This document shows positions 1 through 10,662 of a stretch of DNA of 64,000 nt, one piece after another. Position 1 is the stretch's first letter, and each line of letters starts with the position of its first letter. The stretch comes from Musa acuminata AAA Group. Lineage: Eukaryota > Streptophyta > Magnoliopsida > Zingiberales > Musaceae. The stretch covers positions 18,078,001 to 18,142,000 of the forward strand of contig NC_088355.1 in assembly GCF_036884655.1 (NCBI RefSeq), written 5' to 3'. The position numbers and the translations under genes were made by a program. The notes under the pieces are model-generated. The model saw only the letters and a program-made list of their open reading frames with translations. It was not told the origin of the DNA and made no database searches.

Positions 1-1025
1 TAAGAGTCCGAAGAATCGTCGGAGATGCTGCCGGAACCAACCGAGAAGAAATCGGGAACCTGTCGGAATTTTTGGAAGTTCGCCGAAGAGATCGTCGGAG
101 GTTCACGGAGATCACCGAGAAGGCTCGGCTACTCGTTAAAGTCATCACAAGATTGGGAGCTTGCTGGGAGTCCGTCGGAAGAAGTTCATTGGAAAGCTCG
201 CCAGAACAAGACTCGACGTTCGCAGTTGAAAACTTGCTTAGGACATTTTTAGTTATGTAGTTCACTTGTAATTAGGATTAGGATTAAGAGATAATCCTAT
301 ATCTTGGTTAGGGGCCAACTGGGCCAAAATTAGATTTGGTTTGGCCTAAATTTGAAGCCCAACCAGTGAACCAAATGGTCTGGCGGTGGCACCGCCCAGC
401 ACTATCAGTGTCAGACACTGACAGGCGGTGGCACCGCCACTGACAGGCAGTGGTACCGCCAGCATCGGGAACCAAAGAGAATTCAAATTTTGGAGCCCAA
501 ATTTGAATCCTCTTGAGGCCTATAAATACCCCTCAAATCTCAGCTGAGATTACAACTTTTTGAGAAGCAATTGTTTTAGAGAAAGGCCTTAGAAAAGTCT
601 TAGCTAGTCTTGTTTTCAATTTGCTAGTGTTCACCTCCTTCTTTCTTGCTAAAAATCTGTAAGAGAGTGAACCGCTTGTAAAAAGTTGTAAGAGGGGTAT
701 TTACCCTTCCCTTTTAAGAGATTTGCTAGTGGAAGGTGAGAGCCTCATCGAAGAGGGGCCTCACAAGTGGATGTAGGTCATTTGACCAAACCACTTTAAA
801 ATCGGCGCAATATCTGGTTTGTATTTCATTACTGGTATTTACATTACTGCAAACATTCTTACTTGCTTTATTTCCTCATTACCTTTGCTGCACAACTTTG
901 CGAATACGCTTTCAAGTTAAGCACTTCCGATTCTGATTTTTATCATATGAAAGATTTATCAAAACCAACATTTTAATCTGCTGCACTAATTCACCCCCCC
1001 TCTTAGTGCCGCTCCGATCCTAATA
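1..1025 (+). repeat. 5' LTR of Sirevirus A (partial)
   Basis: The sequence matches 6651-7683 almost colinearly, so it is the 5' LTR missing about its first 140 bp. It holds palindromes upstream of a TATA box (TATAAATA, 531-538), a presumed R-U5 leader, and the conserved U5 end with a C-run between GCACTAA and TTAGTGC. The terminal CA has become TA (1024-1025). The palindrome cluster differs in unit content from the 3' LTR copy, so this part changes faster than the rest. Confidence 0.9.
382..540 (+). promoter_or_regulatory. LTR promoter: palindrome cluster plus TATA box
   Basis: GGCGGTGGCACCGCC occurs at 382-396 and 424-438, and the variant GGCAGTGGTACCGCC at 446-460. Each can fold as a GGCGGT/ACCGCC stem with a 3-nt loop. 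A separate inverted repeat, CAGTGTC-A-GACACTG, lies at 406-420. TATAAATA follows at 531-538. CG-rich LTR palindromes are known in Sireviruses; a role in transcription or silencing is inference. Confidence 0.75.
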
Positions 1026-1027
1026 AT

Positions 1028-1040
1028 TGGTATCAAAGCT
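1028..1040 (+). other. Primer binding site (tRNA-Met type)
   Basis: TTGGTATCAAAGC follows the 5' LTR end by two bases. It matches the usual copia site TGGTATCAGAGC, complementary to the 3' end of initiator methionine tRNA, with one mismatch. Confidence 0.85.
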
Positions 1041-1077
1041 AGGCTCACTCTCATATTTGGTTTGATACCCAAGATAG

Positions 1078-2566
1078 ATGGCTTACTCCGGCATACATGA
1101 GGGTCATTCTATCACACGTCCACACTTGTTTAATGGGTCGGATTATACTTATTGGAAGACTCATATGAGGATCTTCCTCATTTCCATGGATTTCGAGCTT
1201 TGGACTATTGTTGAAAATGGATTTAAAAAATCTTCTCTTTCGATGAGCGAATGGAATGAATCGGAGAAGAAGGTTTTTGCTTTAAACGCAAAGGCTATGA
1301 ATGCCTTGTTTTGTGCACTAGACAAAAATGAATTTAATCGTGTTTCAATTTGTGATTCAGCTTTTGATATTTGGAGAACTCTTGAGGTCACTCATGAAGG
1401 CACTAGCCGAGTGAAAGAGTCCAAAATCAACATCCTTGTGCACTCTTACGAACTTTGCCGAATGAAACCAAGTGAGTCCATCGGAGACTTGTACACCCGG
1501 TTTACGGATGTCATCAATGGACTCAAAGCTCTTGGTAAAGATTTTACTAACTTTGAACTAGTAACTAAAATCTTAATATCCCTCCTTAAAAGTTGGGATC
1601 CAAAAGTTACGGCAATTCAAGAGGCTAAAGACCTTAAAACATTCCCTCTTGAAGAACTTATTGGGTCTCTAATGACCTACGAAATGACATGTCAAGCTCA
1701 TGACGAGCTCGAGAACCCCCTTCCAAAGAACAGGAAGGATATGACACTCACATCACAAGAAGACCACTTGAAAGGAAATCAAGTGATGGGGACAGTGACA
1801 ATGACATTGCACTTTTGACTCAAAAATTTTAAAAATATTTAAGAAAGAATAAATTTAAAAATAATACAAAAAATAAAAGAAGAAGGCGCTCAAGGCAATG
1901 TGGGATGATTCAAGCGCGTCCGAAGAAGAGGAGTCCAACACCAAGCAAGTTGCTCATTATGCCCTAATGGCCATCGGAGAAGAGGTAACAGATTTAATTG
2001 ATGCAGATTTACCTTATCATGAATTATTAAATGCTTTCCATGAGTTATTTGATGAATGTAAGATAATTAGTAGAAAATACAAATTGCTAATAAAGGAGCA
2101 TGATAGTCTCACTTGTGATATCGATAAATTAAAAATTGAATATCATGATAGTTTAGCTCCATGTATAAAATGCCATGATCTAGAATCTCTCCAAAAGGAG
2201 AACTTGCTACTTAAGGACACCTTGAAGAAATTCGAGGTTGGTAGCAAATCTTTGAACATGATCCTTACAAATAAGGGTCACGTTCCTAAAAGAAGTAGAA
2301 TCGGATTTGTGAGAAGTCCTCACCAAAATCCAACCACCTTAATTAAAAGCCCCGTCTTACATGTTCGGCACCAAAGCAATTGCAACTTTTGTTACAAATA
2401 TGGACATAAAACTTATAAATGTCCATTCAAGAAAATTAGTCCGAACAAACTAATTTCGGTTCCTAAAGGAACCATGATCAATTTTATGCAATATGATGAA
2501 CAAGTTAAATCAGTTTTTAAGGCACCCAAAAGAAAATGGGTACCTAAAAATAATCCCTTCTTGTAG
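1078..2566 (+). pseudogene. gag: Sirevirus A gag, frameshifted
   Basis: Gag forms the particle and binds the element RNA. The first block (1078-1818, 246 aa) holds the conserved copia Gag core, opening with MAYSGIHEGHSI and including SDYTYWKTHMRIFL. The second block (1898-2566, 222 aa) carries the coiled region and a CCHC knuckle (CNFCYKYGHKTYKC). The frame breaks near 1800, and about 90 bp that in the B copies encode the first CCHC knuckle are missing. The ATG at 1078 is 37 bp after the primer site, as in the intact B copies. The gag stop is TAG, and the protease continues in the same frame behind it. Confidence 0.88.
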
Positions 2567-2863
2567 AAACATACACCATCACAAGCTAGGAGCAAGAGAT
2601 GGTATCTAGATAGTGGATGCTCAAGACATATGACTAGAGATCCATCTCATTTCTCTATGCTCACTAGCAAAGAAGAAGGGTACGTCACCTTCGGAGACAA
2701 CAACCAAGGCAAAATCATTGGCAAGGGAACCATAGGTAACAAATTAAAATTTTCTATTGATGATGTCTTACTAGTTGATGGATTGAAACATAATCTCTTG
2801 AGTGTTAGTCAATTATGCGATAAAGGTTATATCGTTAGATTTGAATCAAATGTGTATTATTGA
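2567..2863 (+). pseudogene. Copia protease region of element A
   Basis: This aspartic protease region processes Gag-Pol. The active-site motif WYLDSGCSRHMT lies at about 2601-2636, followed by a typical segment reading LKHNLLSVSQLCDKGY. The frame is continuous with gag across the single TAG codon at 2564-2566, then stops at TGA 2861-2863. Nothing else is evident before the integrase zinc region. Confidence 0.8.
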
Positions 2864-2899
2864 AAAACCAAACCATAACATAACTATAATTGCATTAAA

Positions 2900-3842
2900 A
2901 CAAAATAATGTTACACCATCAACCTTGATGAACTAAGTAATGAAATATGCTTCTCCGCTTTAAATGATGATGCTTGGCTTTGGCATAGGAGACTAGGCCA
3001 TGCAAGCATTAAACTAATATCTAAGATCTCATCTAGAGAATTAGTGCGAGGAATTCCAAATATAAAGTTTATTAAGGACAAAGTATGCGATGCATGTCAA
3101 CTAGGTAAACAAATAAAAACTAGTTTCAAACCAAAAACTCAAATTAGCACCACTAGACCATTACAATTGATTCATTTGGACTTATTTGGACCAATTGACA
3201 CGACAAGTCTAGGAGGAAGCAAATATGCGTTTGTAATTGTGGATGACTATACTAGATACACTTGGACCTATTTCTTAGCTCACAAAAGTGATTGTTTCAA
3301 GTGTTTCTCTAAATTTTGTAAACTCACTCAAAATGAAAAAGGTTTCATGATTTCATCAATTCGGAGTGATCACGGTGGCGAATTTCAAAACCGTGACTTT
3401 CAAAATTTTTGTGAAGTTAATGGATACAATCACAACTTCTCCACTCCGAGGAATCCCCAATAAAATGGAGTAGTTGAAAGAAAAAATAGAAACCTACAAG
3501 AAATGGCAAGAACGATGTTAAATGAACATAGTCTACCCAAGTATTTTTGGGCCGAAGCCGTAAATACGGCTTGCTACATCATGAATAGGGTCCTAATAAG
3601 ACCATCCCTATCAAAAACTCCCTATGAATTATGGAATAACAAAAAACCAAATATTTCCTATTTTAAAGTTTTCGGTTGTAAATGCTTTATTTTGAATGAA
3701 AGCATCTTTCTTGGTTACTCTTCCGTTTCTAAGGCTTTTCGGGTTTTTAACAAAAGAACCTTAGTAATAGAAGAGTCTATTCATGTATTTTTTAATGAAA
3801 TTTCTAATTTAAAGAAAAATGATTTTGATGTGATCTTGGTTT
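2900..3842 (+). pseudogene. Copia integrase of element A, with in-frame stop
   Basis: Integrase inserts the cDNA. The N-terminal zinc region is visible as LWHRRLGHASIK (about 2978-3013) and CDACQLGK (about 3086-3109). Catalytic acidic residues sit in HLDLFGPI and SDHGGEF, with the glutamate in VVERKNR just after the stop TAA at 3461-3463 (probably CAA in the active ancestor). The continuation 3503-3853 holds MARTMLNEHSLPKYFWAEA and the KVFGCKCF segment. A deletion follows it, since the next domain starts in another frame. Confidence 0.88.
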
Positions 3843-3849
3843 TGATAAT

Positions 3850-5568
3850 TTGAATTTAAATGAACCCCCTCCTCAAAATAGCAACTTGGATGCACCTTCT
3901 TCCGAAATTTCCTTACCCAAGGAATGGAAGTATATAGATGCTCATCCAAAAGAGCTAATTATAGGAGATACATCAAAAGGGGTTCAAACTCGTTCCTCTT
4001 TCAAGAATTTTTGTACTAACGCCGCCTTCCTTTCTCAAATCGAACCTAAATGCATTGACGAGGCCATAAAAGATGATTTTTGGGTTATTGCAATGCAAGA
4101 GAAATTAAATCAATTTGAGAGGAATAAGGTATGGAAGCTTGTTCCTAGACCTAGTGACCATTTAGTCATTGGTACTAAATGGGTCTTTAGAAACAAGCAA
4201 GACGAAAATGGTATCGTGGTTAGAAACAAGACTAGATTAGTGGCCAAAGGTTTCAACCAAGAATAAGGTATCGATTACGAAGAAACCTTCGCTCCCGTGG
4301 CTCGATTAGAAGCCATAAGGATGCTCCTTGCCTATGCTAGTAGTAATAATTTTAAACTATTTCAAATGGATGTCAAAAGTGCCTTCTTGAATGGTTTTAT
4401 TTCCGAAGAAGTATATGTCGAACAACCTCCCGGATTTGAAAATTCTCTTCTTCCTAATCATGTATTCAAATTGACTAAGGCTCTCTATGGCTTGAAACAA
4501 GCTCCTAGAGCTTGGTATGAAAGGCTTAGTTCCTTTCTTATTTTAAATAATTTTACCAAAGGCAAGGTTGATACTACATTGTTTATTAAACATTTTGAAA
4601 ATAATTTTCTTATTGTGCAAATTTATGTTGACGATATTATTTTTGGCTCTTCGGATGAATCACTATGTGAATCATTTGCCAAATGTATGAGTCATGAATT
4701 TGAAATGAGTTTAATGGGTGAATTAACTTTCTTTTTAGGATTACAAATCAAACAACTTAGGGATGGTATATTTCTTAACCAATCTAAATATACATTAGAA
4801 TTGTTAAAATGATTTAACATGGATAATTCAAAAGCAATAAATACCCCTATGAGTACTGCGACTAAGTTAGATATGGATGAAAATAGTAAAAATTTCGATC
4901 AAAAAACATATAGGGGAATGATAGGTAGTCTACTCTACCTCACCGCGACTAGACCGGATATTATGTTTAGTGTAGGACTTTGTGCTAGGTTTCAATCAAA
5001 TCCTAAATTATTTCATCTTAAAAGTGTTAAAAGAATATTTAGGTATCTTAAAGGAACTCCAAATCTAGGATTGTGGTATCCAAAATCTGAAAAATTCGAT
5101 TTGATAGCTTATGCAGATGCCGATTTTGGCGGATGTAGGATAGATAGAAAAAGTACATCCGGAACATGCCAATTTTTAGGACATGCACTTGTTTCTTGAA
5201 CTTCCAAGAAACAAAATTCAGTTGCACTATCTACGGCGGAAGCTGAGTACATTGCTGCAAGTGCATGCTGTGCACAAGTTGTTTGGATGAAAAATACATT
5301 AGAAGACTATGGAATTCACTTTAAAAATATTCCCATAAAATGGGATAATACTAGTGCCATATGTCTTACTAAAAATCCAATTCAGCACTCTAGAACTAAG
5401 CACATCGACGTTAGACATCATTTTATACGCGATCATGTCCTTAACAATGATGTTGTTCTAGAATTCATTGACACAAAACATCAATTAGCAGATATATTTA
5501 CAAAAGCTTTGAATGAAGATCAATTTGAATTCATTAGAAGGGAATTAGGTATGTTAAATTGTCCCTAA
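3850..5568 (+). pseudogene. Copia reverse transcriptase and RNase H of element A, with stops
   Basis: This is the hinge, reverse transcriptase and RNase H part of Pol. RT motifs are clear: [47 protein letters not shown] and the catalytic YVDDIIF (about 4624-4644). RNase H shows AYADADFGG, STAEAEYIAA and the C-terminal HQLADIFTKAL. Stops at 4264-4266 (TAA), 4810-4812 (TGA) and 5197-5199 (TGA) cut an otherwise nearly colinear frame; each is explained by one C-to-T or G-to-A change. The end at 5568 is the natural pol end, since the B1 pol tail stops at the same place in the alignment. Confidence 0.92.
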
Positions 5569-6509
5569 GAATAAACTTGTTTGAATGGATTTTCCGTAAA
5601 GTTTTTCATCCTCTCTCCGTTCCTCGGTGAATCTAATCCTTCTCTTTCGATTCTAAATGACATGTTAAATTATCTTATCCTATCTTGAGTCAAACACCAC
5701 TCCCATCTGATCAAGATGAATGATTTTATGATATTTTGTGAATCTCGAAATTGATTTTGATGGCTTGATTTTGAGTTTCAAGTTGACAATTTGAATTTGA
5801 ATGAGTTTGTATTCGAATTATGATCTTGACTTATTGGAGTTTCTACTTGAAATTTTTTTTAATCACAATCTCTTCCTTGTACACCTCCAATTTTTGTTAT
5901 TTATAGAAAGAAGAGATTTTATAAAATGGATGAATGCTGAATTTTCCTTTATGATGAACTCTGCGTAAATATTTTAGCATACTTAATTTTGGATGATGAA
6001 TTTTTGTATGATCAATGCTGAATTCCTGATGTTATAATCACAAACTATATGCTTCAAGTCTCATTCCCTTTTTGTTGATTACAAAGGGGGAGAAAAGTGA
6101 TGACTTGTACCATTTTGATAGCATGACTTATATGAATTACAAAAGCTTGTGTGATATGAATGTCTTATATGCCTTGCGAAATCTTTGAGAATATCGTAAG
6201 ATTGATTGATCATATTGAAAGCATGCCTTACATTTATATCATGAAATTCATGTTGAAAATCTTTATATCCTGTTGTAGTAAAAATTGTCTCTTATCATTC
6301 GACTTGAAAATGATTTTCATCGAAGTATTGCATTTACTTATGCTTAATGAGAATAACGATAAGTTCTACGGTTAGAACTTATCGGTTTATACTTGAATTC
6401 AATGGGATGGAATTCAAGTATTTTTACCTTCTCATAATATGGCAAATAGATAGGGGGAGTTATGTTTAACTCCGTCATCAATTGATTGTCATCATCAAAA
6501 AGGGGAGAT
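5569..6509 (+). other. 3' region of element A with repeated polypurine tracts
   Basis: No gene lies here. The stretch is AT-rich and has purine runs at about 6086-6098, 6453-6459 and 6498-6508, the last directly before the 3' LTR and the likely plus-strand primer. A multiplied PPT is a known Sirevirus trait. There is no env-like ORF. Confidence 0.75.
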
Positions 6510-6547
6510 TATTGAATCTCGGATTTTGATGATAAAATCAATTGATG
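6456..6547 (+). promoter_or_regulatory. Tetraloop hairpin and PPT-loop hairpin at the 3' LTR junction of A
   Basis: Two inverted repeats follow each other. The first is GGAGTTA-TGTT-TAACTCC (6456-6473). The second pairs 6476-6500 with 6524-6547: 12 bp, a small internal bulge, then 10 bp. Its 23-nt loop holds the PPT and the first bases of the LTR. The structure is read from sequence; a function in priming or RNA folding is inference. Confidence 0.65.
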
Positions 6548-7683
6548 GGTTAATTGATCTAATCTATATTATTGAGTTAAGTGTGCAGGATTAACTATGA
6601 TAACCAAAAAACACAAAGCAAGAATATCGGAGTCAAGTTCGATGGACGTTTAAGAGTCCGAAGAATCGTTGGAGATGCTGCCGGAACCAACCGAGAAGAA
6701 ATCGGGAACCTGTCGGAATTTTCGGAAGTTCGCCGAAGAGATCGTCGGAGGTTCACGGAGATCACCGAGAAGGCTCGGCTACTCGTTAAAGTCATCACAA
6801 GATCGGGAGCTTATTGGGAGTCCGTCGGAAGAAGTTCGTTGGAAAGCTCGCCAGACAAGACTCGACGTTCGCAGTTTACAACTTGCTTAGGATGTTTTTA
6901 ATTATGTAGTTCACTTGTAATTAGGATTAGGATTAAGAGATAATCCTATATCCTGGTTAGGGGCCAACTGGGCCAAAATTAGATTTGGTTTGGGCTAAAT
7001 TTGAAGCCCAACCAGTGAACCGAAGGGTCTGGCGGTGGCACCGCCAGACTGGGCGGTTGCACCGCCCAGCACCCGAGAGCTGGGCAGTGGCACCGCCACT
7101 GACAGGCGGTGGCACCGCCAGCATCGGGAACCAAAGAGAATTCAAATTTTGGAGCCCAAATTTGAATCCTCTTGAGGCCTATAAATACCCCTCAAATCTC
7201 AACTGAGATTACAACTTTTTGAGAAGCAATTGTTTTAGAGAAAGGCCTTAGAAAAGTCTTAGCTAGTCTTGTTTTCAATTTGCTAGTGTTCACCTCCTTC
7301 TTTCTTGTTGAAAATCTGTAAGAGAGTGAACCACTTGTAAAAAGTTGTAAGAGGGGTATTTACCCTTCCCTTTCAAGAGATTTGCTAGTGGAAGGTGGGA
7401 GCCTCATCGAAGAGGGGCCTCGCAAGTGGATGTAGGTCATTTGACCGAACCATTTTAAAATCGGCGCAATCTCTGGTTTGCATTTCATTACTGCTATTTA
7501 CATTACTGCAAACATTCTTACTTGCTTTATTTCCTCATTACCTTTGCTGCACAACTTTGCGAATACGCTTTCAAGTTAAGCACTTCTGATTCCGATTTCT
7601 ATCGTACGAAAGATTTATCAAACCGACATTTTAATCCGCTGCACTAATTCACCCCCCCTCTTAGTGCTGCTCCGATCCTAACA
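6510..7683 (+). repeat. 3' LTR of Sirevirus A
   Basis: This 1174-bp LTR starts TATTGAATCTCGG (TG has become TA) and ends CCTAACA. Palindromes GGCGGTGGCACCGCC at 7031-7045 and 7105-7119, GGCGGTTGCACCGCC at 7052-7066 and GGCAGTGGCACCGCC at 7083-7097 precede TATAAATA at 7190-7197. The U5 end has the C-run hairpin. Short ORFs inside it are chance readings. Confidence 0.92.
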
Positions 7684-7897
7684 AGAAGTAGGAGTCTTGA
7701 GTAGGAGTCCTATTAGGAGTTCGGGTTTAGAAGCCCTATAAATAGCCATGTATTTCTCCTCTTTTTATAAGTAATATATGAATCTTTTCTATAGACTTTA
7801 AGCAGCAACTTGGAGGGAGGAACCCCTATAGAGTTCCAAGGAGGCCGATCTCCTAAAGAGATCAACCCCAAGTTTAGAATCTGCAAGGGTTCTAAAA
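7684..7897 (+). repeat. 5' LTR of D1 (3' part only)
   Basis: The sequence matches the distal part of the LTR at 12543-12922, including CCCTATAAATAGCC (7733-7746) and the LTR end. About 170 bp of the LTR start are absent here because Sirevirus A lies immediately to the left. Confidence 0.85.
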
Positions 7898-7899
7898 TC

Positions 7900-7911
7900 T
7901 GGTATCAGAGC
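7900..7911 (+). other. Primer binding site of D1
   Basis: TGGTATCAGAGC matches the methionine-tRNA primer site perfectly and lies two bases after the LTR end. Confidence 0.88.
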
Positions 7912-9290
7912 AGCGTTCTTGGCATCTCGCTGCCCTTCCATAGCCATCCATCAGCCCTCCATAGCTGCCCAAAGTAATTCTCATAATTGCTTAAAAGATC
8001 ATCGCCAAATTTCGCCGTCATCTTTACCACCGCGGATCATCTTTTGATCTCCCTGTGAATTGCAACAGGTTCTGGTTTCCTATTTTACTGTTGTTGCAAT
8101 TTAGTTATCCTTATTCGAAAATCAAAAAAAAATTGTTCATATATTGCTGCATAAACTTTTCGTCACAAATTTTTCATCTTTACGACGAAAAATACATTAC
8201 AGAATTCCAATCGCATAGCACAATCTGTTTGATCTTGCTACTGTGTTTTTTCTATCTAAATTTCTACAAAATTTTTATGACAGCTTTAACACTTCCTAAC
8301 AGCTAATTTTCCTTTAGTTTTGTCAAAAAATTCTTAGTATAAACTATTCATCTTTTACGTCTAATCTGCTATACTTGAAAATCTACACTGTAAAATTTCA
8401 ACTATAAAGTAATGTTTATTTGATCTTGATACTATATTTTTTTTTGTCCAAATCTCTATGAAATTTTTATGATAGCATTGATATTTCCTAACAGTGGATT
8501 TTCCTTTGGTTTTGTCGAAAAATTCTTAATATAAACAACTGATCTTTTACGTCCAATCTGCTACACTTGAATATCTGTGCTTAGAAAATTTTAGCCACAA
8601 ATTGTTGCCTTAACCCTCTATTTACAATCTTTTTTAAATAAAATTTCTTATACACTTCATAGATCATGTTGGCTTCCATCTAAAATTGATCTATCGAGGA
8701 ATTCATCTCTAAAAACAATTTTGCATTACTACAAATTTTCGTCGTAGACCGTTGAAATTTTTCGACGAGAATTCTGCTATCGCAACTTGCACCAATTGTT
8801 TTACTATTACTGTCGAAATTTTCTTGATTAAATTGGACATCTTTACTGTCATATAAACTGAGATATTGCTATCAATTCCCTCCTCAAATCTCTCAAGTTT
8901 TTGGTGGAAATTTTGTTGAGAAACCGTTGTTTCTTCGATGACAATTCTGCTCTTACAAGACAACACAATTATGCAGCAAACTTCCACTTATTTCTTTCAA
9001 ACCTTTGCTGCCATCTAAAACTTTGCTGCCATCTACCACTTATTTCTAACAAACTTCCACTTATTCCAATTATGCAGCAAACTTCCACTTATTTCTAACA
9101 AACTTCCACTTATTTCTATCAAACCTTTGCTGTCATCTACCAAAGATCTAAAACTTTCATCCACAACCCTAAAACTCCACCAAACCACACCCTCAAACTG
9201 CACCCAAAACAGCAACAAAATAAGCCTTAACCGTAGCCTATATCCACCAATCCACCAACTCTTTCAACCATCACTTCTCTCAACCTATAC
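7912..9290 (+). other. Long untranslated leader of D1 with tandem repeats
   Basis: No gene is visible in these 1.4 kb. A unit of about 191 bp occurs twice (about 8218-8408 and 8409-8600). A short unit reading CAAACTTCCACTTATTTCTA recurs imperfectly at about 8981-9120. D3 carries the same long leader with the duplicated unit; the D2 leader is about 0.55 kb with one unit. The leader may hold packaging signals (inference). Confidence 0.7.
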
Positions 9291-10662
9291 ATGTATTTAA
9301 CCCAATAACAAAAGAGAGATATTAACATCACATATTTGGAGGCATATACTATGGTATCTAAGGAGGCAATCAATGTTAAATTCAAAGACTTGGAGGTGCG
9401 ATTGGAGGATAAGATTTAGACTCTCTTTACCGAACTCAGTTTGGGTCGACCACTAAGCCCGAAGAAATCATAGCAAGGAGAGAGCTCTAACCAATCGCAC
9501 CAAGCCCGTAGATATGACTTCCAAGAGAGGGGAGGCTCTATGACCGACCCCAGCTATCCACGCATGAGGGTGGACTTCCCTAGATGGAAGGAAGGAGACC
9601 CGATTGATTGGATCTCGCGCGCGGAGCGATATTTTTGGTACCACAAAACCGCAGACGCATCTATAGTGAAAATTACAGCTATACATCTTGAAGGGGATGC
9701 TATATAGTGGTTTGACTAGTTTGAACATACTCATGGAGTCCTCTCATGACGACAATTCAAAGAAGGACTACTGATCCACTTCAGACCAACCGATTACAAG
9801 AACATTGATGGACAAATAGCAAAGATCCGACAAACCTCCACCATTCAAGAGTACCAAACCAGGTTTGAAAGGTTATCTAATCAAACTCATGATTGGTCTA
9901 AAAAACAGCTATTGGGGACCTTCATTGAGGGCTTGAAGTTGAAGATCCGGGGAGAAGTTAAAGCGCAACAACCGTACACACTTATGGCAGCCATATCTTT
10001 CGTATGATTTCAAGAGGAGCGATTGAACTATGAAGCCCGGAGGACTAGGGTTGCTCCCCAACCAACAATACTAAAGCCCTCAGCCTCCCCTACTATCAAC
10101 CGAGTCCCTGAACCAAAAAGTTTTACAAGAGAAGAATTTTGGGAGCGATCTACGAAGGGGTTATGTGGGCATTGTGATGAGCCGTGGAGCCATGAGCATC
10201 GTTGTAGTAAATGGAGACTTCTTATGATTGAACTAATAGAAGAAGAGACTATTAAACATCTAGAAGAGAGCCTTGAACATGAAGAAGAAGATGCAGAAGA
10301 AGAGCCACAACCAACCGAAGTTACGGTACATGCACTAGCCGGCTACTCAAACCCGCAAACGATGAAAGTGAGAGGCATTCTCAAACAACAACCAATCACT
10401 GTTCTCATTGACACGGGCAACACTAATAACTTCCTAAATAGTAAGGTTGTTGTCCGAATGACCTTACCTATCGAGAATTGCAGCAGGTTTGACATTAAGG
10501 TCGCCGATGGATGGATTTTGAAGTATGATCATAGGTGCCTGTGAGTTACACTGTTGTTGCAGGACCAAGAGATAATTGCATATTTCTTCCTCCTCCCTCT
10601 TTATGATCATGAGGCTATGCTCAGAATTAAATGGTTGACGACATTAGGTGATATTTCTTGAA
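9291..10662 (+). pseudogene. D1 gag and aspartic protease, with stops
   Basis: This starts the single-frame gypsy polyprotein. The ATG at 9291 matches the D2 Gag start in position and context. Gag shows RAERYFWYHK and IQEYQTRFERL segments and a zinc-knuckle-like CGHCDEPWSHEHRC. Protease follows with the active-site motif VLIDTGNTNNFLNS. The longest open block is 10023-10544. Several in-frame stops, such as TAA 9306-9308 and TGA 10542-10544, kill it. An acidic linker rich in Glu separates the zinc region from protease. Confidence 0.85.

Larger units (their letters stand above)
1..7683 (+). mobile_element. Sirevirus A (Ty1/copia), gag-pol copy, left end outside window
   Basis: This is a plus-strand Ty1/copia element of the SIRE/Maximus (Sirevirus) type. 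In order it shows a 5' LTR cut by the window edge, a methionine-tRNA primer site, gag, protease, integrase, reverse transcriptase, RNase H, a 3' region with repeated purine tracts, and a complete 3' LTR. Every coding domain carries stops or small deletions, so the copy is dead. By eye the two LTRs differ by roughly 40 substitutions over about 1 kb, older than the B copies. The bases after its 3' LTR continue inside a chromovirus LTR, so A probably inserted into D1. It has no env-like ORF after pol. Confidence 0.93.
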
